A stretch of DNA of 64,000 bases from Paraburkholderia sp. C35 (GCF_003121405.1 NZ_QBUY01000023.1:1-64000); one strand, 5' to 3'; counted from the stretch's first letter, positions 18,326 through 27,041 are shown. Notes: generated from the sequence alone by a model not told the origin. Numbers and translations are program-made.

Positions 18326-19827
18326 GCACGCCACGCATACGCCTTCGTTCGATCGTTCTCGCGCTAGCGGGCGCGAGTGTCCTTGCTGCATGCACGGTCG
18401 GCCCCGACTACAAGCGCCCCGAGGCGGTGACGGCTGCGACGTACAAGGAACTCGAAGGCACCGGCTGGAAAACGGCCGAACCCGCCGACGCGCATATCCG
18501 CAGCTCATGGTGGGAGGTCTACGACGACCTAGCGCTGAACGCGCTCGAACAGCAGGTCGCCAGCGCGAACCAGAACGTGCAGGCCGCGCAGGCGCGTTTT
18601 CGCGCGGCGCGTGCGCAGGTCGCGCAGTTCCGCTCGCAGTTCTTCCCGGTTGTCACGGCGAACGGCGGCTACTCGCGCGCGCGTTCGTCGGAAAACGTGA
18701 AGTTCAAATCGACGGCGGGCAAGACGCTCGACGACTGGATCGTCGGCGCCGATGCAAGCTGGGAACCCGACTTGTGGGGCCGCGTGTCGCGCAGCGTCGA
18801 AGGTGCGCGCGCCAGCGCCCAGGCAAGTGCCGCCGACGCCCAGAGCGCACTGCTGTCGATGCAGGCCGAACTCGCGACGGATTATTTCGAACTGCGCGGC
18901 ATCGATCGCGAGCAGCAGTTGCTCAACGACACGATCGCCGCCTACAAGGAAGCTGTCGAACTTACGCAGAACCGCTACAAAGGCGGCATCGCCACCGATG
19001 CCGATGTCGCCCAGGCGCAAACGCAATTGCGCACGACGCAGGCGCAATCGATCGATCTCGGCGTGCAGCGCGCGCAACTCGAACATGCGATTGCGATCCT
19101 GATCGGGCAAACGCCGTCGACGTTTTCGCTGCCTGTCGCGCCGCTGGTTGCCATGCCCGTGATTGCGCCTGTCGGCGTGCCGTCGACGCTGCTCGAACGG
19201 CGTCCCGACATCGCCTCCGCCGAGCGGCGCATGGTGAATCTGAATGCGCAGATCGGCGTGGCGACGGCGGCGTATTACCCGAACCTGATTCTCTCGATGA
19301 CGGGCGGGCTGGAAGCGACCAACTTCAGTCAATGGCTGCTCGCGCCCGCGCGCTTCTGGTCGCTTGGGCCATCGCTGGCAGGCACGCTGCTCGATTTCGG
19401 TGGACGTGCCGCGGCGAAAGCCGAGGCGCAAGCGAACTACGACGAAGGCGTCGCGCAGTATCGGCAGACGGTTCTGACGGCGTTCGGCCAGGTCGAGGAC
19501 AACATCGCCGCGCTGCGCGTGCTCGAACAGGAAGCGCAGGCACAGGACGACGCTGTATCGGCGGCACAGCGCTCGCTCGCGATCGTGTCGAACCGTTACA
19601 AGAACGGCGCGATCACGTATCTCGACGTGGTGGTTGCGCAAACGACGGCGCTCACCAACGAACGCGAAGCCGTGTCGATCGCACGTCGCCGGATGGCTGC
19701 GAGCGTTGCGCTGGTGAAGGCGTTGGGCGGCGGCTGGGACACCACCGCGCTGCCCACCGATGAACAGCTCACGCATCCCGACGCAACCGGCCCGGCCGCC
19801 AGCGCACCCGCTGCGACGCGCAGCTGA
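18322..19827 (+). CDS. Outer-membrane RND efflux lipoprotein (NodT family)
   Basis: This 501-aa outer-membrane factor forms the exit duct of the efflux system. The signal peptide ends in a lipobox LAAC, with Cys24 as the lipidated residue, followed by TVGPDYKRPE, the classic NodT/OprM start. Two outer-membrane efflux repeats follow, with long helices (about 80-200 and 290-470). The start is GTG at 18322, overlapping the adaptor stop as GTGA, so the three efflux genes are translationally coupled at this junction. Confidence 0.92.
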   Translation: MSTPRIRLRSIVLALAGASVLAACTVGPDYKRPEAVTAATYKELEGTGWKTAEPADAHIRSSWWEVYDDLALNALEQQVASANQNVQAAQARFRAARAQVAQFRSQFFPVVTANGGYSRARSSENVKFKSTAGKTLDDWIVGADASWEPDLWGRVSRSVEGARASAQASAADAQSALLSMQAELATDYFELRGIDREQQLLNDTIAAYKEAVELTQNRYKGGIATDADVAQAQTQLRTTQAQSIDLGVQRAQLEHAIAILIGQTPSTFSLPVAPLVAMPVIAPVGVPSTLLERRPDIASAERRMVNLNAQIGVATAAYYPNLILSMTGGLEATNFSQWLLAPARFWSLGPSLAGTLLDFGGRAAAKAEAQANYDEGVAQYRQTVLTAFGQVEDNIAALRVLEQEAQAQDDAVSAAQRSLAIVSNRYKNGAITYLDVVVAQTTALTNEREAVSIARRRMAASVALVKALGGGWDTTALPTDEQLTHPDATGPAASAPAATRS

Positions 19828-19980
19828 CGCGTGATGAATCTGCCGCTGCTCCAAGCGATGCCACGCATCCAGCTGCCGGATTCGAAGACGTGATACGCAC
19901 AATCGGCGTATCGTTGACCCTTCGCGCGCCTTTGGCAGGCGTGCTTTTCGTCACCAGTCATCGTTTCCGGGAGTGGTGTT

Positions 19981-21252
19981 GTGACCGCATCGTCGGACCC
20001 GAGTCGGCCCGCTGATTCTTCTTTTGCTTCGTCCTCCTCTTCCTCGCCTTCCGTCCCGCCGTATCTCGAACGCGGCACGCGTGCTTACTGGCGCGCCAGT
20101 CTCGCGCTGCTGTTCGCCGGTTATGCGACGTTCTCGCTGCTCTACTGCGTGCAGCCGCTATTGCCCGCGTTCTCCGCTTCATTCGACGTCAGCCCGGCGC
20201 AAAGCAGCCTGTCGCTTTCGCTGACGACGGCCGCGCTGGCGCTCGCTGTGTTCGTCGCGGGCTTCGTGTCGGAAGGATGGAGCCGCCACCGGCTGATGAC
20301 GGCATCGCTCACAGCGTCTTCGCTGCTGACGCTGGCCGTCGCATTCACTCCGCAATGGCACGCGCTGCTGTTGCTGCGCGCGCTCGAAGGACTCGCGCTC
20401 GGTGGCGTGCCTGCCGTCGCGATGGCGTATCTGGCCGAGGAAGTGCATCCCGATGGCCTCGGTCTGGCGATGGGCCTCTATGTGGGTGGCACGGCGATCG
20501 GCGGCATGGCGGGGCGCGTGATCACGGGCGTGGTCGCGGATCTGTTTTCGTGGCGTGTGGCGATCGGCACGATCGGCGTGCTCGGCATTCTGTCGATGCT
20601 CGCGTTCCGTTCGCTGCTGCCGCCGTCGCGGCATTTCGTGCCGCGTCGCGGGTTGGGCTTTTCGCATCATCGCTCGGCACTGCTGAAGCATCTGCGCAGA
20701 CCCGGCCTGCCGCTGCTGTTCCTGATGGGCTTCGTGCTGATGGGCAGCTTCGTCACGCTGTACAACTACATCGGCTACCGGCTGCTAGCACCGCCGTTCG
20801 GACTGAGCCAGACGGCCATCGGCGGGATCTTCGTCGTGTATCTGACGGGTGTGGTCGCGTCGCCGTGGTCGGGCCGGATGGCCGATACGTTCGGGCGCGG
20901 ACGCGTGCTGATCGGCAGCATCGTCATCATGCTGTGCGGTTTGCTGTTGACGACGACGCAGTCGCTTGCGCTGATTGCATGCGGGATTGCGTGCGTCACG
21001 TTCGGTTTCTTCGCTGGACATGCTGTCGCGAGCGGCTGGGTCGGCAGGATGGCGAAAGAAGCGAAAGGTCAGGCGGCCGCGCTGTATCTGCTGGCGTATT
21101 ACCTCGGGTCGAGCATCGTCGGCTCGTATGGCGGGCGCGTATGGGCGGCTTATGCGTGGACGGGCGTCGCGACGCTCGTCGGTGGATTGCTGCTGATCGG
21201 CATACTGGCGTCGGCGCGGCTGCACGCACGGGAGCGGGCTGACAAGGCGTAA
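19981..21252 (+). CDS. Major facilitator superfamily transporter (YnfM-like)
   Basis: This is a 423-aa MFS permease with twelve predicted helices. A Ser/Pro-rich cytoplasmic N-terminus (residues 1-33) precedes helix 1. The loop-2/3 region reads GFVSEGWSRHRLM and the loop-8/9 region has GRMADTFGRGRVL, the MFS motif A. It resembles the YnfM group of putative arabinose/drug effluxers. The start is GTG at 19981 with GGGAG upstream. It lies about 150 bases downstream of the RND operon on the same strand and may be transcribed separately. The substrate is unknown. Confidence 0.88.
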   Translation: MTASSDPSRPADSSFASSSSSSPSVPPYLERGTRAYWRASLALLFAGYATFSLLYCVQPLLPAFSASFDVSPAQSSLSLSLTTAALALAVFVAGFVSEGWSRHRLMTASLTASSLLTLAVAFTPQWHALLLLRALEGLALGGVPAVAMAYLAEEVHPDGLGLAMGLYVGGTAIGGMAGRVITGVVADLFSWRVAIGTIGVLGILSMLAFRSLLPPSRHFVPRRGLGFSHHRSALLKHLRRPGLPLLFLMGFVLMGSFVTLYNYIGYRLLAPPFGLSQTAIGGIFVVYLTGVVASPWSGRMADTFGRGRVLIGSIVIMLCGLLLTTTQSLALIACGIACVTFGFFAGHAVASGWVGRMAKEAKGQAAALYLLAYYLGSSIVGSYGGRVWAAYAWTGVATLVGGLLLIGILASARLHARERADKA

Positions 21253-21531
21253 AGGTTACGCGGTGCTGCGTGCAAGGAAGCTGCGCCCGCGCTCGGTTCA
21301 ACCTGCACGGCGCATATTCGGAAAGGTGAGCGTAAGCGGACATCGACGCGGGATGGGATTTTGCATGCTGCCGTCTGTTGGCCGGAAAGCCTTGTCCCGC
21401 CTTGCGTTGCGCCCGAAGGGACAGAGCCGTGCGTGCGCTGCGGCCCACATAATGAAGCGATAACGTCTCCTATACTGGTATCAGGCGCGCCGCATGCAGT
21501 CGCGTCCGACGAGTACACAAAGGAGACAGGC

Positions 21532-21714
21532 ATGCACTACTTCACGATCGGTGATTTCATTCTCGTCATTCCTATGGCGTTGGCTGGGGCGCTGTTTCTG
21601 GGCGCGCTGCCATGTAAAACCGAGTTCAGGCATAACACTTTGCGCGTGCTTGGGGCACTGCTAGGGGTTATGTTTGCGGTTGCGCTGGTGGAGGGGCTGC
21701 CTGCGTTGGTGTAG
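21532..21714 (+). CDS. Small two-helix membrane protein, unknown function
   Basis: This 60-aa hydrophobic protein has predicted helices at about residues 8-26 and 38-57, joined by a short charged loop (PCKTEFRHN). AGGAGA sits five bases before the ATG at 21532. A TATACT sequence near 21471 could be its -10 box. The stop is followed directly by the dispersed repeat. Nothing in the sequence suggests a function. Confidence 0.65.
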   Translation: MHYFTIGDFILVIPMALAGALFLGALPCKTEFRHNTLRVLGALLGVMFAVALVEGLPALV

Positions 21715-21890
21715 CTTGTTTTGTTTTTGTTTTTGTTTTTGTTTTTGCGGTGGCATCCGCGGTTTGGTGTTGGTGCCTCACGCGTCGCCCCTGTGCGGGG
21801 CAGCACCTACTTTTCTTTGCCGCCGCAAAGAAAAGTAGGCAAAAGAAAGCGGGCTAACACCGCCAGTCCTTGTTATTGCCTGCGGGCCCC
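21715..21890 (-). repeat. Dispersed bipartite hairpin repeat, copy B (inverted)
   Basis: This is the reverse-orientation copy of the repeat at 11-190. Its hexamer tract of GTTTTT units lies at 21719-21747. The short hairpin has arms 21787-21791 and 21797-21801, and the 14-bp inverted repeat has arms 21807-21820 and 21825-21838, spacer CGCC. Both hairpins match copy A base for base in their stems. Confidence 0.85.
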
Positions 21891-22370
21891 CAACGGCCCC
21901 GTCCTGTCAGCGGCATCGATCTTCTCGATGCCCGCTGCCAACGCTCTTCAAGGGCGCATCACCCACTTCAAACTCCCGCGTCTCAGCGCGCCTTACCAGT
22001 TTGGTCCAGGCCGCCCAGGTGGCAAACTGTGTGTTGGCTTTCGCGCCTTATACGCATCACTCCGGACTGGAAAGCAAAGGCGGTGTGTCTTGTAGGATCG
22101 CCGACGCATCAGGCGCGACAACCTACACACCGTTTGCCACCTGGGCTGCATATGCGAGTCGCTGCCGCTTGATGCACTACGGGTGATTGGAGCGGGTGAG
22201 GCGCTGATGAAGAGCGCTGGCAACGGGCAACGAGAAGATCGATGCCGCGAACAGGACGGGGCCGCTGGGGGCCCGCAGGCAAACGTCAAGCGGTTCGGTG
22301 TGAGCGGCTTTCTTTTGCCTACTTTTCTTTGCCGCTGCAAAGAAAAGTAGGTGCCGCCCCGCACAGGGGC
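21787..22370. repeat. 584-bp imperfect palindrome formed by two inverted repeat copies
   Basis: Copies B and C are only the outer ends of a longer inverted pair. Matching segments are symmetric about position 22079: the outer hairpins (21807-21838 with 22319-22350), the CCTGCGGGCCCCC-type blocks (near 21878 and 22275), and CAGGTGGCAAAC (22016-22027) with GTTTGCCACCTG (22132-22143). The arms are diverged but clearly homologous throughout. Short open frames inside are translated repeat and are not believed to be genes. Confidence 0.75.
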
Positions 22371-22420
22371 AACGCACGAAGAACCTCTAAAAAATCGCGG
22401 ATGCCAGCGCAGAGCAAAAG
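22300..22420 (+). repeat. Dispersed bipartite hairpin repeat, copy C
   Basis: This copy has the same orientation as copy A. The 14-bp inverted repeat has arms 22319-22332 and 22337-22350 (spacer CGCT), and the GCCCC/GGGGC hairpin lies at 22356-22360 and 22366-22370. The hexamer tract is reduced here. The copy runs up to the 3' end of the aldo-keto reductase gene. Confidence 0.85.
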
Positions 22421-22455
22421 CACTCAAAACAACTTGAGCACCCCTGCTCACCCCT

Positions 22456-23499
22456 TCAGATATGCTGATCCGTCGACGGCTTCTTCCAGAGATTCACCTC
22501 ACCCTCAGTCGCGTAGCGGTCGATCTCCGCCAGTTCTTCCGCTGTGAACGACAGATTCTTCAGCGCCGCGACATTCTCGCGAACCTGCTCGGCCTTACTT
22601 GCGCCAATCAACGCCGACGTCACACGCGGATCCCGCAGCGTCCACGCGAGCGCCATCTGCGCGAGGCTCTGACCGCGCCGCTGCGCGATGTCGTTGAGCT
22701 TGCGCACGCGCTCGATGTTCTGCTCGCTCAGATGTTCCTGCTTCAGCGAGCCGCCGCCTTCCTTGTTGACACGCGCATCCTGCGGCACGCCATTCAGATA
22801 CTTGCCCGTCAGCAAACCCTGCGCCAGCGGCGTGAACGCAATCGCGCCCGAACCGGTTTCTTCCAGCGCGCCGAGCAGTTCCTTCTCGATCCAGCGATTC
22901 AGCATGTTGTACGCCGGCTGATGGATCAGCAGCGGCACCTTGTACTCGGCGAGCAGCTTCGCCATCTCGCGCGTCTTCTGCGCGGAATACGACGAAATGC
23001 CGATATACAGCGCCTTGCCCTGCTGCACTGCGCTGGCGAGTGCGCCTGCCGTTTCTTCGAGCGGCGTGTCGACGTCGAAACGGTGCGAATAGAAGATATC
23101 GACGTAATCCAGCCCCATGCGCTGCAGACTCTGATCCAGACTCGCGAGAATGTACTTGCGCGAGCCGCCGCCCTGACCATACGGGCCGGGCCACATGTCC
23201 CAACCGGCCTTCGACGAAATCAGCAGCTCATCGCGATACGGCTTGAAGTCGTCCTTGAAGATGCGGCCAAAGTTGGTTTCCGCGCTGCCGTACGGCGGCC
23301 CGTAATTGTTCGCGAGGTCGAAGTGCGTGATGCCGAGATCGAACGATGTACGCAGGATCTCGCGCTGCGTCGAGATCGGCGTGGTGTCGCCGAAGTTGTG
23401 CCACAGGCCGAGCGACAGCGCCGGCAGTTTGAGACCCGACTTGCCGCAAACGCGGTACTGCATGTCCGAATAGCGTGCTGAAGCTGCTTCGTAAGCCAT
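22456..23499 (-). CDS. yghZ: L-glyceraldehyde 3-phosphate reductase (YghZ-type aldo-keto reductase)
   Basis: This 347-aa NADPH-dependent aldo-keto reductase of the AKR14/YghZ group reduces L-glyceraldehyde 3-phosphate and related toxic aldehydes such as methylglyoxal. The catalytic tetrad is complete: Asp61, Tyr66 (in NNYGPPYG), Lys97 (in SSKAGWDM) and His139 (in YSHR). The YGPPYGSAE and WPGPYGQGG segments are diagnostic of YghZ. The gene converges on the repeat cluster at its 3' end and stands alone. Confidence 0.92.
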   Translation of the reverse strand: MAYEAASARYSDMQYRVCGKSGLKLPALSLGLWHNFGDTTPISTQREILRTSFDLGITHFDLANNYGPPYGSAETNFGRIFKDDFKPYRDELLISSKAGWDMWPGPYGQGGGSRKYILASLDQSLQRMGLDYVDIFYSHRFDVDTPLEETAGALASAVQQGKALYIGISSYSAQKTREMAKLLAEYKVPLLIHQPAYNMLNRWIEKELLGALEETGSGAIAFTPLAQGLLTGKYLNGVPQDARVNKEGGGSLKQEHLSEQNIERVRKLNDIAQRRGQSLAQMALAWTLRDPRVTSALIGASKAEQVRENVAALKNLSFTAEELAEIDRYATEGEVNLWKKPSTDQHI

Positions 23500-23777
23500 T
23501 GCTGGAGTCCTCGAGAACTTGAGTGGAATCGGCGATGCAGTAAGCGCATCGCGTGAATAGAGCGAGTTTGTTGTAGTAAAGGTAGCGTTGTAGCGAGCGC
23601 TGCGCTGATACCGGTATCACGCCGGCATGCAATCACGCGGCAGCAGCGGCCCAACACGCTATGTTAGCCAATCGGCGCGTGGCCTGCATACGCCCACATT
23701 GCGGGAAGCGGACATGGACTCGGCGCCGCGCATCCCCTAGACTTTCGGCCACCGTAATCCTGTGTTGAGGAATGTTC

Positions 23778-23978
23778 ATGACCAAAGCGATCTCGCTCGC
23801 ATTGATCGTCGGCGGCGTGGTGCTGCTGTACTTCGGCGGCCAGTCGTTTCATTCGTTCAGTAACGACATGTCGCGCGTGTTCACCGGCGCGCCGACCAAC
23901 AAGACCATCTTTCTGATTGCGGGCGGCATCGTCGCGACGCTCGCCGGACTGATCGGGCTCGCGTCGTCGAAACGCTGA
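23778..23978 (+). CDS. DUF3185-family small membrane protein
   Basis: This 66-aa protein has two predicted membrane helices (about residues 5-22 and 45-62). It shows the DUF3185 pattern: a GG-rich first helix, SFHSFSNDMSRVFTGAPTNKT in the loop, and a GG-rich second helix. The start at 23778 is favoured by TTGAGG seven bases upstream; an ATG two codons earlier is also possible. The function is unknown. It converges with the PhyH gene, 12 bases away. Confidence 0.85.
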   Translation: MTKAISLALIVGGVVLLYFGGQSFHSFSNDMSRVFTGAPTNKTIFLIAGGIVATLAGLIGLASSKR

Positions 23979-23990
23979 GCCGATCGGAAC

Positions 23991-24752
23991 TCAGAACGCC
24001 ACTTCGGGTTTGGACGCGGAGCGCGAACCCGGCAGCGGCACGTTGCTCGCGCCGTGATAGGTGAAGACCAGCGAGAACTTCACCTGATCGGACAGATTCT
24101 TGCCCGCCGAGTGCAGCGTGTTGCAATGGAAGAAAACCACATCGCCCGCTTTCAATCCGGGCGATACGGCCTTCTTGATCAACGCCTCGTTCTCGGGCAG
24201 ATCGGAGCGGAAAAACTTCGCTTCGTCGAAGCGGTCCGATGTGAATGCCGCAGCGTGCGAACCGGGCACGAACCACAGCGCGCCGTTGTCGATGGTTTCG
24301 TCGCCGAGCGCGAGCCAGACCGACACCAGATCGTCCCGCTCGAACGACCAGTAACGCACATCGCGATGCCAGCCCGTCAGGCTGCCGTACGCGGGATGCT
24401 TGGTCATCATGCAGTTGTGATGCGCGCGCGACAGGCGCGGCTCTTCACCGAAATACAGCTCCATCCAGCCGCGGATTTCGGGCGCCGTCGACCATTCGGC
24501 GAAGCGCGGATGACGCGCGTACGCATCCAGCAAACGCCGCACCGTATGGCCGCCCGGCGCGTGCTTCGAATCCGGCGCGCCTGGATAGCGCAGATCCGCT
24601 TCGAATTCGATCGGCTCGGCGGCTTCCTGCAGCTGCTGGCGCGCGATCTGTTTCATCTCGGCGCAGCGCTCGGGCGTAATAAGCCCCGGCACGATGACAT
24701 AACCCTGCTCCCGCAGCACCTGGATCTGCTCTTTCTTCGAGTGGACTGACAT
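23991..24752 (-). CDS. Phytanoyl-CoA dioxygenase (PhyH) family protein
   Basis: This 253-aa protein is a putative Fe(II)/2-oxoglutarate-dependent oxygenase. The metal-binding facial triad is present: His129 and Asp131 (in GWHRDVRYW) and His214 (in NTLHSAGKN). The NGALWFVPGSH motif is typical of the PhyH fold. The jelly-roll core spans about residues 20-235. Close relatives are annotated only at family level, so the substrate is not predicted. It appears to be monocistronic. Confidence 0.88.
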   Translation of the reverse strand: MSVHSKKEQIQVLREQGYVIVPGLITPERCAEMKQIARQQLQEAAEPIEFEADLRYPGAPDSKHAPGGHTVRRLLDAYARHPRFAEWSTAPEIRGWMELYFGEEPRLSRAHHNCMMTKHPAYGSLTGWHRDVRYWSFERDDLVSVWLALGDETIDNGALWFVPGSHAAAFTSDRFDEAKFFRSDLPENEALIKKAVSPGLKAGDVVFFHCNTLHSAGKNLSDQVKFSLVFTYHGASNVPLPGSRSASKPEVAF

Positions 24753-25188
24753 GGACGTTCCGTTCAGCTAGCGTTCGTTCGACAACTGCCTGCCATTGTA
24801 AAGCGGGCACGATCGAACCGCCGCAAGTCGCGCGCTTCCTCAACGTTCCCTCGACGTTTCCCGCGCTTTCGAGGTGCAGGTGCAGTGCGCCGACCTGCAC
24901 GCCGGCTGGGCAGCCATGCACGTTCGTCGAGCGCAAAGGGCGCGATCATGCAGGCTTCGTCCTCGTAAAAACCCTGATCCCGCCGGACTTTCGATGGTCA
25001 CGAATCACGTGTAGCCTGTCACGCATGTCGATTGCAACACACGCTACTTCGCCATCGGCACGGCCACACGCAGCCGCTGCCGGTACATTCCGCCATTCCT
25101 CAGGTCGTTGCGTCCCACCCGTTGGCATGGATGGTGCTGCTTATGCGGCACCCTTCAACGCGCGTCACGCTGCCTGATCTTTAAAGCC
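24753..25188. other. Intergenic stretch without a recognised gene
   Basis: This is about 435 bases. Several short open frames exist on both strands, but they overlap each other and have neither a good ribosome-binding site nor family character. I see no repeat, tRNA or terminator in it. Confidence 0.5.
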
Positions 25189-25551
25189 ATGCACAGTCCA
25201 TTGAGCACCCGACTCAGCCGCGCGTTCAACGCCGCGCGCCCAGCACGCCGCCATATGGCGCGTGCCCTGCGTCATCATTCCGCCCGCACGCGCGCGCTCG
25301 CCGAGCAGTTGCGCGACGCGAAACCCGTCGATAACGTGCGCTTCTGGTTCCGCACCTTCTTCAGCGCGCTGCGCATGCAAGGCGCGTCACGCCGTTTCTC
25401 GCTGCGTACGCTGCTGCGCAGTCCGACGCCCGTTCGCATGCTCGGCACGTCGCCGCGCGCGGCCAAGCCCGCAACCGTGCCGCATGCGGCAAGCCGCCGT
25501 CCGCGCCGACTGTCGGCGACGAGCGAAGGCTGGTTCGCGTTCGCTCACTGA
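25189..25551 (+). CDS. Arg-rich protein of unknown function
   Basis: This is a possible 120-aa basic protein (MHSPLSTRLSRAFN...), rich in Arg, Ala and Ser, with a moderately conserved-looking core DNVRFWFRTFFSALRMQGASRR. There is no signal peptide or membrane segment. No clear ribosome-binding site precedes the ATG, and an upstream in-frame start at 25108 is less likely. A strong terminator hairpin 30 bases after the stop supports a real transcript. It could also be an over-called frame in GC-rich DNA. Confidence 0.45.
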   Translation: MHSPLSTRLSRAFNAARPARRHMARALRHHSARTRALAEQLRDAKPVDNVRFWFRTFFSALRMQGASRRFSLRTLLRSPTPVRMLGTSPRAAKPATVPHAASRRPRRLSATSEGWFAFAH

Positions 25552-25581
25552 GCAACGCAGCGCCACAGCAACGAACAAAAC

Positions 25582-25621
25582 AAAACGCCCTGCATGCGCT
25601 TTATCGCATGCAGGGCGTTTT
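25582..25621. terminator. Bidirectional intrinsic terminator
   Basis: A 17-bp perfect stem, AAAACGCCCTGCATGCG (25582-25598) with its complement (25605-25621), closes a 6-base loop. A-runs and T-runs flank both sides. It separates the plus-strand gene ending at 25551 from metK, which ends at 25690 on the minus strand. Confidence 0.9.
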
Positions 25622-25689
25622 CGTTTCCTGCCGTGTGTTCCCGACACCGCGCGACGATCAGCCGCGCGGCGCGTTCACCGCCTGTTCGC

Positions 25690-26877
25690 TCAGGCGAGCG
25701 CGACGACCGGTTCCGTGCCGGCGGCTTCGGCCAGCGCGAGTGCCTTGTCGGTGGCTTCCCACGTGAATTCCGGCTCTTCGCGGCCGAAGTGACCATAAGC
25801 GGCCGTCTTTTCGTAGATCGGACGCAGCAGGTCGAGCATCTGGACGATGCCCTTCGGACGCAGGTCGAAGTGTTCTTGAACCAGACGCGTGATGGTCGCA
25901 TCCGACACGCGGCCCGTGCCGAACGTGTTGACCATAACGGACGTCGGCTGAGCCACGCCGATTGCGTACGACACCTGGATCAGCGCGCGCGATGCCAGAC
26001 CTGCTGCGACGATGTTCTTCGCGACATAGCGGCCGGCGTAAGCAGCCGAGCGGTCGACCTTCGACGGATCCTTGCCCGAGAACGCGCCGCCGCCGTGCGG
26101 AGCCGCGCCGCCGTACGTATCGACGATGATCTTGCGGCCAGTCAGACCACAATCGCCTTGCGGGCCGCCGATCACGAACCGGCCGGTCGGGTTCACGAGG
26201 AACTTGATGTCGCCCTTGATCAGATCAGCCGGCAGCGTCGGCTTGATGATCTCTTCGATCACGGCTTCGCGCAGTTGCGCCAGTTCGATTTCCGGTGCGT
26301 GCTGCGTGGACAGAACGATGGTGTCGATCGAATGCGGCTTGCCGTCGACATAACGGATCGTGACCTGCGACTTCGCATCCGGACGCAGCCAGGGCAGACG
26401 TCCGTCACGGCGCAGATTAGCCTGACGCTCGACGAGGCGGTGCGACAGGTGGATCGGCAGCGGCATGAGTTCGGGCGTTTCGTCGCACGCGTAGCCGAAC
26501 ATCAGACCCTGGTCGCCTGCGCCCTGATCGAGATTGTTGTCATGTGCACGGTCGACGCCTTGGGCGATATCCGGCGATTGCTTGTCGTACGCGACGAGCA
26601 CCGCGCAGCCGCGGTAGTCGATGCCGTAATCCGTGTTGTCGTAACCGATGCGCTTGATCGTGTCGCGCGCGACCTGGATGTAATCGACGTTGGCCGTGGT
26701 GGTGATTTCACCTGCCAGCACGACGAGACCCGTGTTGCACAGCGTTTCTGCGGCAACGCGCGAGTACTTGTCCTGCTTGAAGATGGCGTCGAGGATGGCG
26801 TCCGAGATCTGGTCGGCGACCTTGTCCGGATGGCCTTCAGAGACGGATTCAGAGGTGAAGAGGTAATCGTTAGCCAC
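25690..26877 (-). CDS. metK: S-adenosylmethionine synthase
   Basis: This 395-aa enzyme makes S-adenosylmethionine from ATP and methionine in the cytosol. It has the three-domain MetK architecture: FTSESVSEGHPDKVADQ at the N-terminus with the ATP-contacting His, GAGDQGLMFGYA (the MetK signature), and GGGAFSGKDPSKVDRS near the C-terminal third. The start is GTG at 26877, supported by AAGGAG eight bases upstream. Transcription starts more than 150 bases upstream, and the leader contains a riboswitch-like structure (26882-27038), so feedback by its own product is likely. Confidence 0.97.
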   Translation of the reverse strand: MANDYLFTSESVSEGHPDKVADQISDAILDAIFKQDKYSRVAAETLCNTGLVVLAGEITTTANVDYIQVARDTIKRIGYDNTDYGIDYRGCAVLVAYDKQSPDIAQGVDRAHDNNLDQGAGDQGLMFGYACDETPELMPLPIHLSHRLVERQANLRRDGRLPWLRPDAKSQVTIRYVDGKPHSIDTIVLSTQHAPEIELAQLREAVIEEIIKPTLPADLIKGDIKFLVNPTGRFVIGGPQGDCGLTGRKIIVDTYGGAAPHGGGAFSGKDPSKVDRSAAYAGRYVAKNIVAAGLASRALIQVSYAIGVAQPTSVMVNTFGTGRVSDATITRLVQEHFDLRPKGIVQMLDLLRPIYEKTAAYGHFGREEPEFTWEATDKALALAEAAGTEPVVALA

Positions 26878-26881
26878 GTTA

Positions 26882-27038
26882 CAGGCTCCTTTTCTTGGTT
26901 ACGGTTGCGTTTCACGTAGCCAGCTTCGAGCCTGAAGCGGCGACGCTTTAGCGGATTTCCTTACCGTCGGCCGGCTTATCTGAAAGATAAACGTCCGTCG
27001 GCTTCGCCCCGCAAGTTGTCAGTTAACTCGGCGAAGCC
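26882..27038 (-). ncRNA. Candidate SAM-II-class riboswitch in the metK leader
   Basis: Read on the minus strand. P1 is GGCTTCGCC (27038-27030) with GGCGAAGCC (27008-27000). Its loop begins GAGTTAAC and ends CTTGCGG, like SAM-II loop 1. Downstream, after an inserted hairpin TTATCT/AGATAA, comes AAATCCGCTAAA (26958-26947), matching the conserved SAM-II 3' strand; its CCGC can pair with GCGG of the loop to give the pseudoknot. The expression platform is clear: CAGGCTC (26934-26928) is a perfect complement of GAGCCTG (26888-26882), which contains the ribosome-binding site. A competing GCTTC/GAAGC hairpin (26938-26934 with 26927-26923) can hide CAGGCTC. The SAM-II assignment is from memory of the consensus. 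Confidence 0.65.
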
Positions 27039-27041
27039 CTT

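Noticed and set aside
18213..19763. A 516-codon frame overlapping the NodT lipoprotein gene
   Set aside because: Shifted frame over a clear outer-membrane efflux gene, extremely Arg-rich, no recognisable domain.
22242..22547. Small proteins encoded across the repeat cluster
   Set aside because: The same peptide fragments appear wherever the repeat occurs, so they are translated repeat rather than genes.
26923..26938. SAH riboswitch in the metK leader, suggested by CAGGCTCG
   Set aside because: The rest of the SAH aptamer core is absent, and that segment is explained by pairing with the metK ribosome-binding site.
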